DNA from: Monoplex corrugatus
Taxonomy: Eukaryota; Mollusca; Gastropoda; Littorinimorpha; Ranellidae
NCBI GenBank assembly: GCA_030674185.1
Contig: CM060314.1
Span: forward strand, 27,116,891-27,180,890
DNA length: 64,000 nt
Reading direction: 5' to 3'
Shown here: in pieces, positions 34,018 to 46,262 of the stretch
How the letters are laid out: each line of letters begins with the position of its first letter
How positions within the stretch are numbered: the first letter of the stretch is position 1
Notes under the pieces: generated by a model
What the model saw: only the letters and a program-made list of their open reading frames with translations
What the model was told of the DNA's origin: nothing
Databases searched by the model: none
Translations under genes and position numbers: made by a program

Positions 34018-35225
34018 ACAACGTGCAGGCATTATGTCGCAACACAGTCCGCATATTCCATCTCTGGTGGGTAGTGAATAGGCCCACACTGAGCACGCAC
34101 TGCGCAGCAGCACAGGCTGCCTACTCTGTTTCTGGTGAGTAGCAAATAGGTCTCCATCATGCAAATATGTCGCTACATAGCCTACAGACTCCATCTCTGA
34201 TGCCCAGTAAATAGGTACACACCAGCTGGCATTATAACATAGTCTGCGTGATTTGAACCTTCTTCTGTGTAATTTTCTGCCCTTTGATCTGAAAAAAGGC
34301 CTTACCTTCCTCCTTAAGGGCAAACTTAAAATCCATCATTTTCGTGAATTCTTTTGTTTTCATTAACTTTGTTATACTGACCCTGTACCATCCTATTTTA
34401 CTGCGTTCTTATAATATATTGTGTATGGATCTTATTAACAGTGTGTGCATGCTATTAATGAATAAAAATATAGAATATATATTACATTTCATTTGTTTTT
34501 GTACTGCAGAATTGTGAGCACTTTCAGGCACACACTAAATCCAGATTATTATTTATACTCCATCTCTGGTGGGCAGTGAACAGGCGAACTTTGTGCAGGC
34601 ATTATGTTGCAACACAGTCTGCACACATCATCTCTGGTGGGCAGCAAATAGGAGCACAATGTGCAGGCATTACGTTGCAACATAGTGTGCACACACTATC
34701 TCTGGTGGCTAGGAATGGAAGCACACTGTGCAGGCGTTATGTTAAAACATAGTCTGCAAACCCCATCTGTGATGGGCATAAATAGGAGCACACTGTGCAG
34801 GCATTACGTTGTAATATAGTCTGTATATGTCTCTGGTAAGTAGTAAACAGGAACACACTGTGCTGGCATTAGTTGCAACATAGTCTGCATACGTCTCTGG
34901 TAAGTAGTAAACAGGAACACACTGCGCAGGCATTATATTGCAACATAGTTTGCATCTTCTTCTCTGGTAAGTGAAAACATGAACACACTGTGCAGGCATT
35001 ATGTTGCAATATAGTCTGCAGACTTCATCTCTGGTGGGTAGTAAAAAGAGGACATTGTGCTGGCATTATGTTTCAACACAATGTGCCCACTTCGACTTCG
35101 TCCCTGGTTTGTAGTAAATAGGAGCACACTGAGCAAGCATTATGTTGCAATATAGTCTACATACTTCATCTCTGTAGGAAGTGGATAGGAACACACTGTG
35201 CAGGTATTGTGTTACAAAACAGTTG
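34018..35225. repeat. 68-bp minisatellite array, about 13 copies, interrupted
   Basis: Units contain CATCTCTGGTGGGCAG, a variable GAACACACTGTGCAGGC segment and ATTATGTTGCAACATAGTCT. Starts at 34561, 34629 and 34697 give a 68-base period. Three diverged copies precede an insertion at 34258-34556 and about nine to ten follow. Several units carry GGTAAGTAGTAAA, a chance splice-donor-like string. Confidence 0.93.
34258..34556 (+). mobile_element. Short L2/CR1-like LINE 3' end inserted in the 68-bp array
   Basis: The insert encodes CNFLPFDLKKGLTF and KGKLKIHHF before a stop, matching the WN.LP...L(R/K)...FK..LK.H.F end of the two complete LINEs in the window, with the Trp changed to Cys. Its 3' end AATTGTGAGCACTTTCAGGC to ATTATTATTTA has the L2-type AAT-like tail. 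It splits one minisatellite unit. Confidence 0.65.
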
Positions 35226-35915
35226 GCATATCCCTTACAATCGATTTTTCAAACATCATTTCTGCTGCATGTGTATAAGCGTGTATCTTTGCCACCCACC
35301 TATCGAACTCGATGTGTACGAAAATGTGCCAGGGGCAACATCTTTGTCGCCATGGAGTCTTTTGTGTGCTAAGCACATGCTGTGAACATAACCTTGTTTT
35401 TCATCTCATCTAAAAAAAAAAAACCCTCAAAATCTTGTGGAGGGGAAAGGGTGGTGGTGGAGAAAAAGAAGTGTTTGTCTGAATGCCAAACCAAAGATTT
35501 CGCTGCTACAGGCGGACACAACAACCCTTTGACTCCTTCACTTTACCTATCAGTTTCCTCCATTATCAGCCACAAAAGCAAAGTGCACACATTCTCTCTC
35601 CTTACCCGCCATCATTCTGCTTCATCCATCACCCTAACCTGCAGGGAGATGGTAAATTGGGCGGGGTGAGTGTGTGAAAAGTTCGTTTTTTTTAAATGTT
35701 TAGCAGCTAGTGGACAGAGTGAGAAAGCGAAATAGTTCATAACCACTCAATCATGCACTAAATGTAAGTGCCGAGTGCTTAAGATTCTCACAAATGAAAT
35801 GTTCTAAACTGACACAGTTTTTAAACCAAAAAAAAAATTAGAAGCGGTGTTACATCATACGCACTTGATTCCATGGTTGCATGTGCACGGATATGTGAAT
35901 TTACACATCTACGTG
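35226..35915. other. No gene recognised; one arm-like copy of the 1.6-kb inverted repeat
   Basis: AACCCTTTGACTCCTTCA at about 35524, followed by TTTACCTATCAGTTTCCTCC, resembles the arms at 1585-1685. Otherwise nothing recognised. Confidence 0.4.
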
Positions 35916-35916
35916 G

Positions 35917-35918
<2 letters not shown>

Positions 35919-35984
<66 letters not shown>

Positions 35985-35994
35985 TATATGTATG

Positions 35995-36028
<34 letters not shown>

Positions 36029-36034
36029 ATATAT

Positions 36035-36099
<65 letters not shown>
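35919..36099. repeat. Three-part microsatellite (GA)n-(TA)n-(TG)n
   Basis: GA to about 35984, TA-rich 35986-36035, TG 36036-36099. Confidence 0.97.
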
Positions 36100-36101
<2 letters not shown>

Positions 36102-37550
36102 TATTTTTTCTGATAGCTTCCGTGAACATAGGTGCGTGACCACAGGCCTTGTGTTTTTCAATAAGTCTGTGATTGTCAATCCATCAGCCTCATGAAAGAG
36201 ACCGCCTTCGTAATTATGAGTGCATTTCCTGGTATTTAGTGGCCTGTTTCCTAGATTCCCTATCCTCTTATCGTTTGCTTGCGTGTAAAATCGAGAAAAA
36301 ATAGCAAAACTCTGTGATTGCAGTAATGCAAATAGACTGAACGGCACGACATAAAACTGATTCGTCTGATGTTTAACTCTCTCCGTCACACGGTGTTTGA
36401 CAATGAGTTAATCCTCTCTCTGATACGAAAACAAACTTCAAAACAGACGAATTATTTGATCTTGTAATCTTATAAGAAAAGTCTATAAGTGCAGAATAAA
36501 CAAAGCAAAAACGTAGTGTACAAGTATTTTAAATTATGCCACAGAGAAACACATGGGTCACTAGGAAATGAACTATGTAAATTATCAGAGAAAATGGTTT
36601 CCATACACGAGTTTATCACAACATTAGTGTTTTACTTTTTGTCAAAACAAATGACTGAAAGTTGGATAATCTGTTAACACAAGCATAAAGTAAACAACAA
36701 CAAAAAATGCTGAAGTCGGGGAACTGAATATAAGATTGAAGTTCAGTACGGTATTAAAAAACAATTCTAAACCATTTTGCTTGCCTGTAACAATATAAAG
36801 CGCTCATATATTTACCTGATAGCGCGCGCGCGCGCGTGTGTGTGCAAAGGGATTCAAAAAAAAAAAAAAAAGCATGACTATATACAACAAATTTCCCCCT
36901 TCGTACTGATCCACTACCTCCAATATCATTGCCAGAAAGGGGCATGTCTTGCAAGACGAAGCATATGGTGCTTCATTCTGTTTAGATGACTCGTCTTTAT
37001 AATCTTGAGGTAAAGATGTTGTTGCAACTGTTGTAAACGTTTATATTAAGCTTCTAGTTTACTTTTTAAGTAAGTTTATTTCATGTTATGAAAGCAAAAA
37101 TACTTCTTTGCAAGAGTGAAAAAAAGAAACCTTTCTGTCCGCCATACGCAATATCGATCATTGCAGACAGGCCAGCACGCAGTTCAGAAGTTTCTAGCTG
37201 AATGATTGACAAACTAATCAACAGATGATCTAGCCAACAGTCAATCAATAGAGTAACCAACCAACTACCTACCCAGACACCAATCAACTTGCTAACTAAT
37301 AAATAATAACTATGTTCGAAGCTGTATGTGATGTTGCTTAATACCAGCAAATTTAAGAGAAAATAATTTAAAGTCAAACGGAACAACAGTTACTTCAAAA
37401 ACAAACAAATCTGCAATAAATGTAAAACTGAAAAAAACAACAACAAAAAAACAATGAATCAATCTAAATGTATTTTACAGAACCACTACAAAACCTACGC
37501 ACATACTGGAAAGCTAAACAACAACAAGAAACGAGGGAAGAAAGAAGGGG
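36100..37550. other. No gene recognised
   Basis: AT-rich DNA. GC-alternating run at 36822-36842, poly(A) at 36856-36871, and degenerate CAATCAAC/CAACCAAC-like units near 37195-37300. Confidence 0.4.
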
Positions 37551-37551
37551 G

Positions 37552-37589
<38 letters not shown>

Positions 37590-37592
37590 GCA
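37551..37592. repeat. (GAAA)n microsatellite
   Basis: About nine GAAA units. Confidence 0.95.
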
Positions 37593-38559
37593 GTGAGAAG
37601 GAAAGAAAACTGACGTGGTGACGGGATGGGGGTGAGGGTGTAAGGAGAAAGAAGAGACTGCACGAAACAAGATATCAGTGTAAGGGAGGCAACACCATTT
37701 CACTCATCACTCTTCCAAATACTCTACTATGGATTGCCTACCTTTCAGCCAGCGGCGTCGCTCTCCCATCTCTTCCTCCTGTCGAAAAAAGTCTGTGCTC
37801 TCTGTTCACTCTCTTCCTACCCTTTTGTCACGCCTCGCCCTCCGTTCAACACCCAACAAATTACTATTTTGTAAATATTTTACCTTTATTTTTCTTCCAA
37901 AACAACACATTCCTTTGCACACTTTAAATTCAGTTAGGTGTTTTGTTGCTATTTGTATTCATTTGCTCTCCACCTACCTCCCTCTCGCTCTCTCTCTTCC
38001 CGGTCATGGGCTTTTTTTTTTTATGTATGTACACTAACTCACACGAGCATGTATGTGTGTTAATGATGGCTGCTGAAATGTCTGCCAATTTACTACAATG
38101 TACATGTATAGTTTAGTCCCACTTTGTGCAAGGGATGGATGTAAAAATAGACAAACACATGCATGCATACATCCTCTCTCTCTCTCTCTCCTCTCTCAGA
38201 GACTGGGCGACTGAGAATTTGATTCGGTTTATTATTTAAATTGGTTGAGTATTTTGCTAGTCAGCTAGTTGATTAAGTAACCATTTGTTGATCGATTAAC
38301 GACTGTTAATTGACTCGCTATTTGACTTCACTGAGTAATTGAATGCTTGACCGATAGATCGGTGAATGGAAAAATCTTATTACTTGACAGGCCAACAACG
38401 TGCTGATTTATTTGTTGACAATCAAGTGCTTATTATTTTGTTTCTTCACTGATCTTAGATCGGATCAGTACAGATGGGTAAAAGAAGTACTGAAAGTTAG
38501 AAAATTAATTACGAAATTGATATGTATGTATTGTAAAATATGTATGAATCACAAAAAAA
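37593..38559. other. No gene recognised
   Basis: CT-rich tract at 38171-38197. At 38200-38360 TTGATT/TTGACT-like words recur irregularly. No domain-bearing frame. Confidence 0.4.
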
Positions 38560-39105
38560 CTCACTTGCTTCCGGATCCCATCACCTTTGTGGCCTGAGGC
38601 CGATGTACATTAAACTTTCTGAATACTCTCTCTCTCCTGTCTCTCTCCTCTCTCTTCCCCCCTGTTTCTCTCTTTCTTTTGTACGTTAAGTTAAATGCCA
38701 ACCTCTGTATGATATCCCAGATGTATTCTGGGTCTTGAGTTCTACTGTTTGTGATAATGTGTTTTTGGATGTCTTCTCTAGTGTCTTCCTTCTGGGGTCT
38801 CGTGAAGAAGGCCGTCTGAGCGATGTTACCCTGCTTCGGATGGTATGCCCAATCCATCTCCATGGCCTTTTTATGATGATGGTGTCCATGTTCTCTTCGG
38901 AGAGTAGTTTTTGGATGGGGAAGGTGACTGGCCGGATGATTCTCACGATGTTCACGAGGTTCTTTGTGCGGAAGTCTGATAGATTGGTAAGGCTGCTGTC
39001 TGTCAGTCTCCAGCATTCTGAGCCGTAAAGAAGGGTGGAAAGGACACAGCCGTGGTACAGCCTCAGCTTGGTGTTGGTGCCCCTCTCAGTTCCCATTGGT
39101 CAACT
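38560..39105 (-). pseudogene. Non-LTR retrotransposon C-terminal fragment
   Basis: Minus-strand frame 39096-38686 reads GTNTKLRLYHGCVLSTLLYG, SECWRLTDSSLTNLSDFRTK, then RPWRWIGHTIRS and RRPSSRDPRRKTLEKTSK. This is the post-RT region typical of RTE-like and related LINEs (LYGSE.W, the WIGH block, then a basic linker). A GA/CT-rich stretch near 38620-38680 separates it from a last short segment. RT is absent. Different family from the 8827 and 49080 copies. Confidence 0.75.
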
Positions 39106-39119
39106 GTTTTCTAACCATA

Positions 39120-39560
39120 CTGTGTCAACATGATGTCTACAGTCAAATTGGTATCTAAATCACTTGCGTAAGGACACATGGGCATAAAAAAGGAGGGATC
39201 CTTTTCTTGTGCAAAGTATAATACACTTTCTTGCCCTGCACATTCCTCTCCACCAATTGTCCTCTCAGTTTCTCAATTCTGACTGGAGGAATATTACCCT
39301 CCAATCATGTTATTCAACAGATCTACAGTCAATATGGTGTCTGGATCCCTTGCATTATGGAAGGGCGGGGCCGACTCGTGTGGTATGTTACATCACGCTC
39401 CCTTGCCTTACCTCTACCCTGCCCTTCCCTCTCGTTAGAGTGGTTGATTCAACTTTGAATCAGAATATTTTCTCTATATATGGAATTTAACATAATGTTT
39501 GCAATCCTGGTATGGTACAAGATCCAAATACTCTTGTTGCTACATGTTGTATTAACTCTG
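39120..39560. repeat. ~180-bp imperfect tandem repeat, about 2.5 copies
   Basis: CTACAGTCAA(A/T)(T/A)TGGT at 39137 and 39323, 186 bases apart, with matching CTTGCCCTGC/CCTTGCCTTACC and CTCAATTCTG/TTCAACTTTG blocks downstream. A third partial unit begins near 39499. Confidence 0.6.
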
Positions 39561-40108
39561 GGTGCAATCATATATACAGGTCCCATTCTGTATGAAAATC
39601 AACAGGTACATATATTCAGATAACTCAAAAGAGATCAGCGTGTTTCCCTTGAACATGTGTTGCAAAATCGCCACCCCTTGTTTCTTCCCCTTTTCCAATA
39701 AACCTTTTGAATCTTGATAAGTACAAGTTTTCAGAATCACTATGTAACTCCACAGTACAAACCTGCCTGCAATGAAAAGCCCCTAACCATAAACTGTGCG
39801 TCTTTCACACAATTTGAATACAGTCTGGTCGACAGTGGTAATGAGTAAGACTGGATCAGAAAAGCACACAGCTGAATGAAGAATATGAATGTCAAGGTGA
39901 TAACAAGTGAGTTTAATCCCTGAAACGCCCAACAATATTTCACAGCCTACACACTAGGATCATGGTGAGCAGCAGATTTATCTAAGACAAAAGGACTGGG
40001 AACAAACTTTGTCCTCATTTTCCCCATGATGCCAAGAAAAGGAACCACGCGTCTGTTGTCTTTCAGACGCGAAAGAAACAATACAAGGAACGTGTCACAT
40101 AATCTTAC
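39561..40108 (-). other. Presumed first intron of the minus-strand gene; nothing else recognised
   Basis: Begins (minus strand) with a strong donor GTAAGATT at 40108-40101. I could not identify the next exon. Confidence 0.35.
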
Positions 40109-40210
40109 CTGACTACTGCTGCAGATGGACCCTTTCTCGTTGAAACCGTAGTTGCCGTAGCCAGGTGAGAGCTGCCCACCTGAAGAGCCTTGGCCGCTAT
40201 ACTGTGCCAT
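40109..40210 (-). CDS. Candidate first coding exon, unidentified protein
   Basis: A minus-strand ATG at 40210 in good context (CGCATGG) opens exactly 34 codons, MAQYSGQGSSGGQLSPGYGN, then YGFNEKGSICSSSQ, ending TCAG directly before GTAAGATT, a near-ideal splice donor (intron phase 0). The N-terminus is low-complexity and Gly/Ser/Tyr/Gln-rich, as in unstructured tails of many nuclear or membrane-trafficking proteins; I do not recognise the family. The frame stays open upstream to 40489, and another in-frame ATG at 40348 (MHVTLFPSNED) could extend it, so the start is not certain. The 40210 start is favoured because it lies downstream of a CpG-rich promoter shared with the opposite-strand exon 232 bases away. 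No later exon was found. Confidence 0.5.
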
Positions 40211-40441
40211 GCGATGAGCCCTCAGCCAGGAGGTGCCAGAGTCCACAGAGTGAGCCACGTGATGACATGGCGCGTTGGACGGCACAGGGGTTGAGCACAA
40301 GCGACTCGGAATGTCCTCATTGGACGGGAAGAGCGTCACGTGCATTCTAGGTGGGCCCAGAACGGTGGGGGCGGAGCAGCGCCTCGGTTTCGTGCCGCTC
40401 GAACGCCTCCTGCCCGCCGCACCGTGTGCTTCCGGTTCAAC
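40211..40441. promoter_or_regulatory. CpG-rich bidirectional promoter
   Basis: This 231-bp stretch, the most CpG-rich non-repetitive part of the window, separates two divergent ATGs. It contains two perfect CACGTG E-boxes (40256-40261 and 40337-40342; the second reads GTCACGTG). It also has an ETS-type site, CTTCCGGTT at about 40430-40438 (AACCGGAAG on the minus strand), just before the plus-strand start. The plus start itself lies in AACATGGCCGCC, similar to YY1-type start-proximal elements. There is no TATA box. Such ETS/YY1/E-box divergent promoters are typical of housekeeping gene pairs; function here is inferred. Confidence 0.55.
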
Positions 40442-40501
40442 ATGGCCGCCCGCGCCGCCAGAGTGAATGCCCTTGGATGTCCCCTCCAAACGGTGAAATG
40501 T
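40442..40501 (+). CDS. Candidate first coding exon, unidentified protein (possible mitochondrial-type N-terminus)
   Basis: ATG at 40442 in a strong context (CAACATGGCC) opens 20 codons, MAARAARVNALGCPLQTVKC, followed at 40502 by GTAGGTATA, an acceptable splice donor in phase 0. The Ala/Arg-rich start without acidic residues is compatible with a mitochondrial targeting peptide, which fits the ETS-type promoter, but 20 residues cannot identify the protein. The frame reads on to 40606 if unspliced. Later exons were not found downstream. Confidence 0.42.
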
Positions 40502-41439
40502 GTAGGTATATTCTTTTGCTTTACACTGTCATGTTTCAAAGTATATCTCACAAGGACTTCACGCCATTTTGTTTTTCCTCAAAAAAGACATGTCATCAAA
40601 ATGTGATCTGAAACGAAATTTTGGACTGGTAGTATCGTTGGTCTTCCGTGTTAGTTTTGTTCAACTATTCACTTCCATCTTGTGTAAGTAAATTTCTAAT
40701 TCCATAAGCTGCATCTGGTAAGCACACTGATTTCAGCTTGAACAATCATTTTTTTTCAGTTTAAACTGTTCTCTTTGAACCATGTCGGTTCTCTGTGCAC
40801 ATGTCCATTGTTTATGTTCACTGTCTTCTTCCACATACCTTGATAATGCAGCCCATCGTAATCAATTTCCCGTGTTTTTTTCACAAATACATACTTATCA
40901 TAAATCCATTCAGAACTGTGTTGAAGGTAGGATAACAATAAATGTCCAGCAAAGAAGCTAATGATTTATAAGCGTTTCACCATCTTATTCAATTCACGTG
41001 CTTTTACCATATGCAAATACTACTGCTCTTGAGCTACAAATTTGGCAAACTCTCGTGGTCTCAAGTTTCTTGGTTGCTGCAAAAGTGCAGGACTTATTTG
41101 CAATTTCAGTCGAAGGGAATACATCCTACGCAATCACTTTATTAACTCAATCGCAATCTGGTGTTACACTGATTTCAAACAGAGCACTGTTCATTAAAAA
41201 AGAAATGATATAAGCATGAAAAACTAAAGATAGGTCATAGCCTGAACTCTAATGAAATTGCTCAGCTAGAATAACGTTCCCTTTTTCTAACATCTAACTA
41301 ACAAACAAATAAACGAAAAAAAAGGACAATCACCAGGATAACTAAACCAACAAATCACACCACGTATAAGATGGTGCCGACCTACTTATCTCTGGGTTCG
41401 GACAGGCTACTGCCAATGGAAACGGACCACTAAGCCCTT
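40502..41439. other. Presumed intron; no further exon supported
   Basis: AT-rich. One weak exon-like block follows TTGCAATTTCAG near 41110, but its donor is poor and I do not call it. Confidence 0.35.
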
Positions 41440-42823
<1,384 letters not shown>

Positions 42824-42975
42824 TACTATACTATACTATACTATACTATACTATACTATACTATATACTATACTACACTACACTATACTATATTATGCTA
42901 TGCTATGTTATCCTATACTATACTATACTATACTATACTATACTATACTATACTATACTATACTATACTATACTA
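42824..42975. repeat. (CTATA)n pentanucleotide microsatellite
   Basis: About 30 units of ACTAT/CTATA with a degenerate middle near 42862-42915 (ACTACACTAC, TATTATGCTA). Confidence 0.96.
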
Positions 42976-43805
42976 CAAACACACTAGGCTACGCTATGTT
43001 CAATATTAAGCCTTCTTATACATACTAACACTTAACTGTCTTGAAGCAGAAACAATAATAATCGCTCGTATTCGGACTATTCTAAATCAAATATTACTAA
43101 TCTCGGATTTGTCATTAAATAAAAGAAATATGGAAAGAAACAAACGAAAAGAAAAGCAACCACTCTAATGACCACGAATGGAGAAACACGAATGGAGAAA
43201 AACAAACATTAAATACCCTACAGATATGAAAGAAAGCTCCGAATTTAGGCATCTGGCTCGCTTATACATCGAAGTTAAAAAATGGTTCGATTCCTTTTCC
43301 TCTCCAAACCGTTCGTCCATAAGAAATTCAGCAGTGGACCGAGTTAAATAACACAATACATGGAACAGGATAAAGGCACCGCCAAGGTAATTCTATGCTT
43401 TCTGAAATGGCTTTAATGATCTAGCTCACGTAGATGGAGCTTATAAAAAACCCTGCCAAAGCAGTTCTTGAAAGAGAAGGAAAACTTTTCAATCCATCAC
43501 GAAGCCAAGGTGCGCTGGACAGCCTCATCTCGTGAACACCCAGTCAATGGACATGCTCTCAGCATCCAGCAACTTGGCTCCAGCCTTAGGTAACTCACTC
43601 CGTGCCTTCCAGGCCAGTTCTTGAGTGAGACACTAGGAGATGGAAACACGAACAACAAACCTAACACACCTGCACCTGCTGAGGAAGGTGTTATTCATTT
43701 ATCAGTCACTGTACGTGTGGAACTACGAGCTTCTGCTGGCGAGAAGATGGGGAGAAGATTACACGCCCCGTCTACACTGAAAAATAGTTTCCTGTGCTGC
43801 TTAGG
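42976..43805. other. No gene recognised; left flank of the 84-bp array
   Basis: ATGGAGAAACACGA is duplicated near 43177-43200. A frame from about 43621 (TTG, not ATG) runs into the array; the first in-frame ATG is 43747. Confidence 0.45.
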
Positions 43806-44460
43806 CCAACAGTCAAACCGAAGCAATGAAAAGAAATCACAAGATAATACCTACGCTAGGTACCACTTCCTGCAACTGTGCTGCTTCGACCAACAGTCAA
43901 ACCGAAGCAATGAAAAGAAATCACAAGATAATACCTACGCTAGGTACCACTTCCTGCAACTGTGCTGCTTCGACCAACAGTCAAACCGAAGCAATGGAAA
44001 GAAATCACAAGATAATACCTACGCTAGGTACCACTTCGTGCAACTGTGCTGCTTCGGCCAACAGTCAAACCGAAGCAATGAAAAGAAATCACAAGATAAT
44101 ACCTACGCTAGGTACCACTTCGTGCAACTGTGCTGCTTCGGCCAACAGTCAAACCGAGGCAATGAAAAGAAATCACAAGATAATACCTACGCTAGGTACC
44201 ACTTCGTGCAACTGTGCTGCTTCGGCCAACAGTCAAACCGAGGCAATGAAAAGCAATCACAAATTAATACCTACGCTAGGTACCACTGTAAAACTATGTA
44301 TACCAGGTACCACGTTTTCGTGCAACTGTGCTGCTTCGGCCAACAGTCAAACCAAGGCAATAAAAAGCAATCACAAGATAATACCTACGCTAGGTACCAC
44401 TTTAAAACTATCTATACCAGGTACCACGTTTTCGTGCAACTATCTATGCCAGATACCACT
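43806..44460 (+). repeat. 84-bp satellite, about seven units, with open frames
   Basis: CCAACAGTCAAACC starts at 43806, 43890, 43974, 44058, 44142, 44226 and 44340. The sixth unit carries a 30-base insertion (TATACCAGGTACCACG-containing). Both 84 and 30 are divisible by three, so two plus-strand frames stay open through the array: one gives 28-residue repeats containing QQSNRSNEKKSQDNTYARYH, another contains SQTEAMKRNHKIIPTLGTTS. Differences between units are mostly amino-acid-changing, which does not favour selection on a protein. GGTACC occurs once per unit. Confidence 0.95.
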
Positions 44461-44728
44461 TTAATACAACTATGGTAAGCATCAAACAGCCAACTGAAAA
44501 GCTGTCATGCAAATGCTTGAAAAGAGCAAGTTAGTGCAATTACACCCTGAAACATACACTTCGCCTACGCTTGATATTACCACCAATGATATTACCACCA
44601 ACGGGTCTGCAGACAGCAACTGGAAATGCCGATCAGCAGACACGGTGTGAAGCACCAAAGTAACAATATTCTTAAACCGAATAGTAGAAATCATCTGCAT
44701 CTTTACACACACACATAGAATAGATGCG

Positions 44729-44729
<1 letters not shown>
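44461..44729. other. No gene recognised; right flank of the array
   Basis: GATATTACCACCAA is duplicated near 44573-44601. Otherwise nothing. Confidence 0.4.
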
Positions 44730-44810
<81 letters not shown>

Positions 44811-45075
44811 TGTGTGTGTGTGTGGTTTGTATGTGTGTGTGTGTGCGCGCGTGCGTGCATGTGTGTGTGTGTGCGCGTGCGTGCATGTGTGTGTGTGTGT
44901 GTGTGATCTATCTCCTACCTACCTACCAACCTACCTACCTACCTACCTACCTATCTATCCATCCATGTATCTATGTATGTATCCATCCACCTGTCTATCT
45001 ATCTATCTATCTAGTATCTACCTACCTATCTACTTATCTGTCTGTCCGTCTGTCTGTGTGCCTGTCTGCCTATCT
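44730..45075. repeat. (GT)n followed by CTAC/CTAT/CTGT tetranucleotides
   Basis: GT about 44731-44905 with interruptions, then ACCT, ATCT, ATCC and CTGT units at 44912-45070. Sequential replacement of tetranucleotide types indicates slippage plus point mutation. Confidence 0.95.
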
Positions 45076-45221
45076 ATATGTGTGCACGTGCGCATTTGTA
45101 TGCGTGATACGCAGAGAATCCAAATGACTTTATGGAATAACGATATATACAATATATGGTAATAACAATAACATAACAATAATAATAATAACAATTATCA
45201 CCAACATTTTAATAAAGGTGT

Positions 45222-45239
45222 ATGTACACACACACACAA

Positions 45240-45285
<46 letters not shown>

Positions 45286-45332
45286 ATAGTATATATATAT
45301 ATTGTGTGTGTGTGTGTGTGTGTGTGTGTTGT
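45222..45332. repeat. (CA)n-(TA)n-(GT)n compound microsatellite
   Basis: CA 45227-45250, TA-rich 45251-45302, GT 45303-45330. Confidence 0.95.
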
Positions 45333-46072
45333 GTGTTCTGCCTGCGTGTCTGTCTGTGTGTATCTGCGTACATGAGTGCGAGTGTGCTCATGTTTACATG
45401 GGCTCAGATAGTCTCGTTATCTTTATTATTATTATTGTTATTATAGTATCACTATTCTTCTCCTTCTAATGATGCTTTACATTATCATAAGTAATCTGAA
45501 AAGAGATGTTGAAAATAACCTACTCCAAAAAGTTATCACATAACATTTCCTTCCATCCCCATCCGTCTATATTTCCTAACATGGAACAAAAACTTCTTAC
45601 GAATACTTCCAGTGAAACCACTGGCTACATACTTGTGCGTGTGTCACTGATCTTATGACAGATCAGATTATGTACAAAGTATGTACAAAGTATTTGATAC
45701 ATAGACAGGTGAAATTTTACCCTGGCTGAAACTGGCACTCAGTTCACGAGTTGTCTGTCCTTGGTCACGTGCCCCGTACCCCCCGCGTTGTTGCCGTCAG
45801 TTCAGAATGGGGTGGGAGTAGGATAGCTTACCTACAAAGCAAACAAAAGGAAAAGAAAGTGAAATAAACAAAATGTTACGTTTGGACATTTCTTCACTAT
45901 GGTTTAGCTCTGAACAAAACAAGTACTGTGCACATGGTTCAGCAAACTCAAGGGAAAGTAAGTGTGGAACCATAATAATCAAGACTATTAATATTATTCT
46001 TTTTTTTCCGCACTGTGAGAAACGTTTGCAACATGAAAAAATGGGTTGTACATATCTGCGCGTGCGCACGTT

Positions 46073-46073
<1 letters not shown>
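45333..46073. other. No gene recognised
   Basis: A GC-rich patch at 45755-45800 and a pyrimidine tract plus TTTGTAG on the minus strand (45870-45832) hint at an exon, but every frame has stops and the site can equally be read as a donor. Confidence 0.3.
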
Positions 46074-46134
<61 letters not shown>

Positions 46135-46168
46135 CATATACATACATATATATACATTATATATAAAA

Positions 46169-46242
<74 letters not shown>

Positions 46243-46262
46243 GCACATGTGTGTGTGTGTAT
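46074..46262. repeat. (TA)n then (GT)n compound microsatellite
   Basis: TA-rich 46074-46165, GT 46172-46240 and 46248-46262. Confidence 0.96.

Noticed and set aside
34742..34999. Frame of 85 codons in the 68-bp array (QCVHVFTYQRR-type repeats)
   Set aside because: 68 is not a multiple of three; the frame survives only by chance unit-length changes.
41090..41170. Exon-like block after TTGCAATTTCAG as exon 2 of the plus-strand gene
   Set aside because: The only following donor candidate (GTGTTA) is poor and the encoded residues match nothing recognisable.
43621..43746. N-terminal extension of the 84-bp array frame
   Set aside because: It begins at TTG, not ATG; the first ATG in frame is 43747, and no promoter or splice acceptor is visible.
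45740..45870. Possible minus-strand exon with a long pyrimidine tract before TTTGTAG
   Set aside because: All three frames contain stops within the candidate exon, and TGTAG/GTAAGC can equally be a donor, so direction and boundaries are undetermined.
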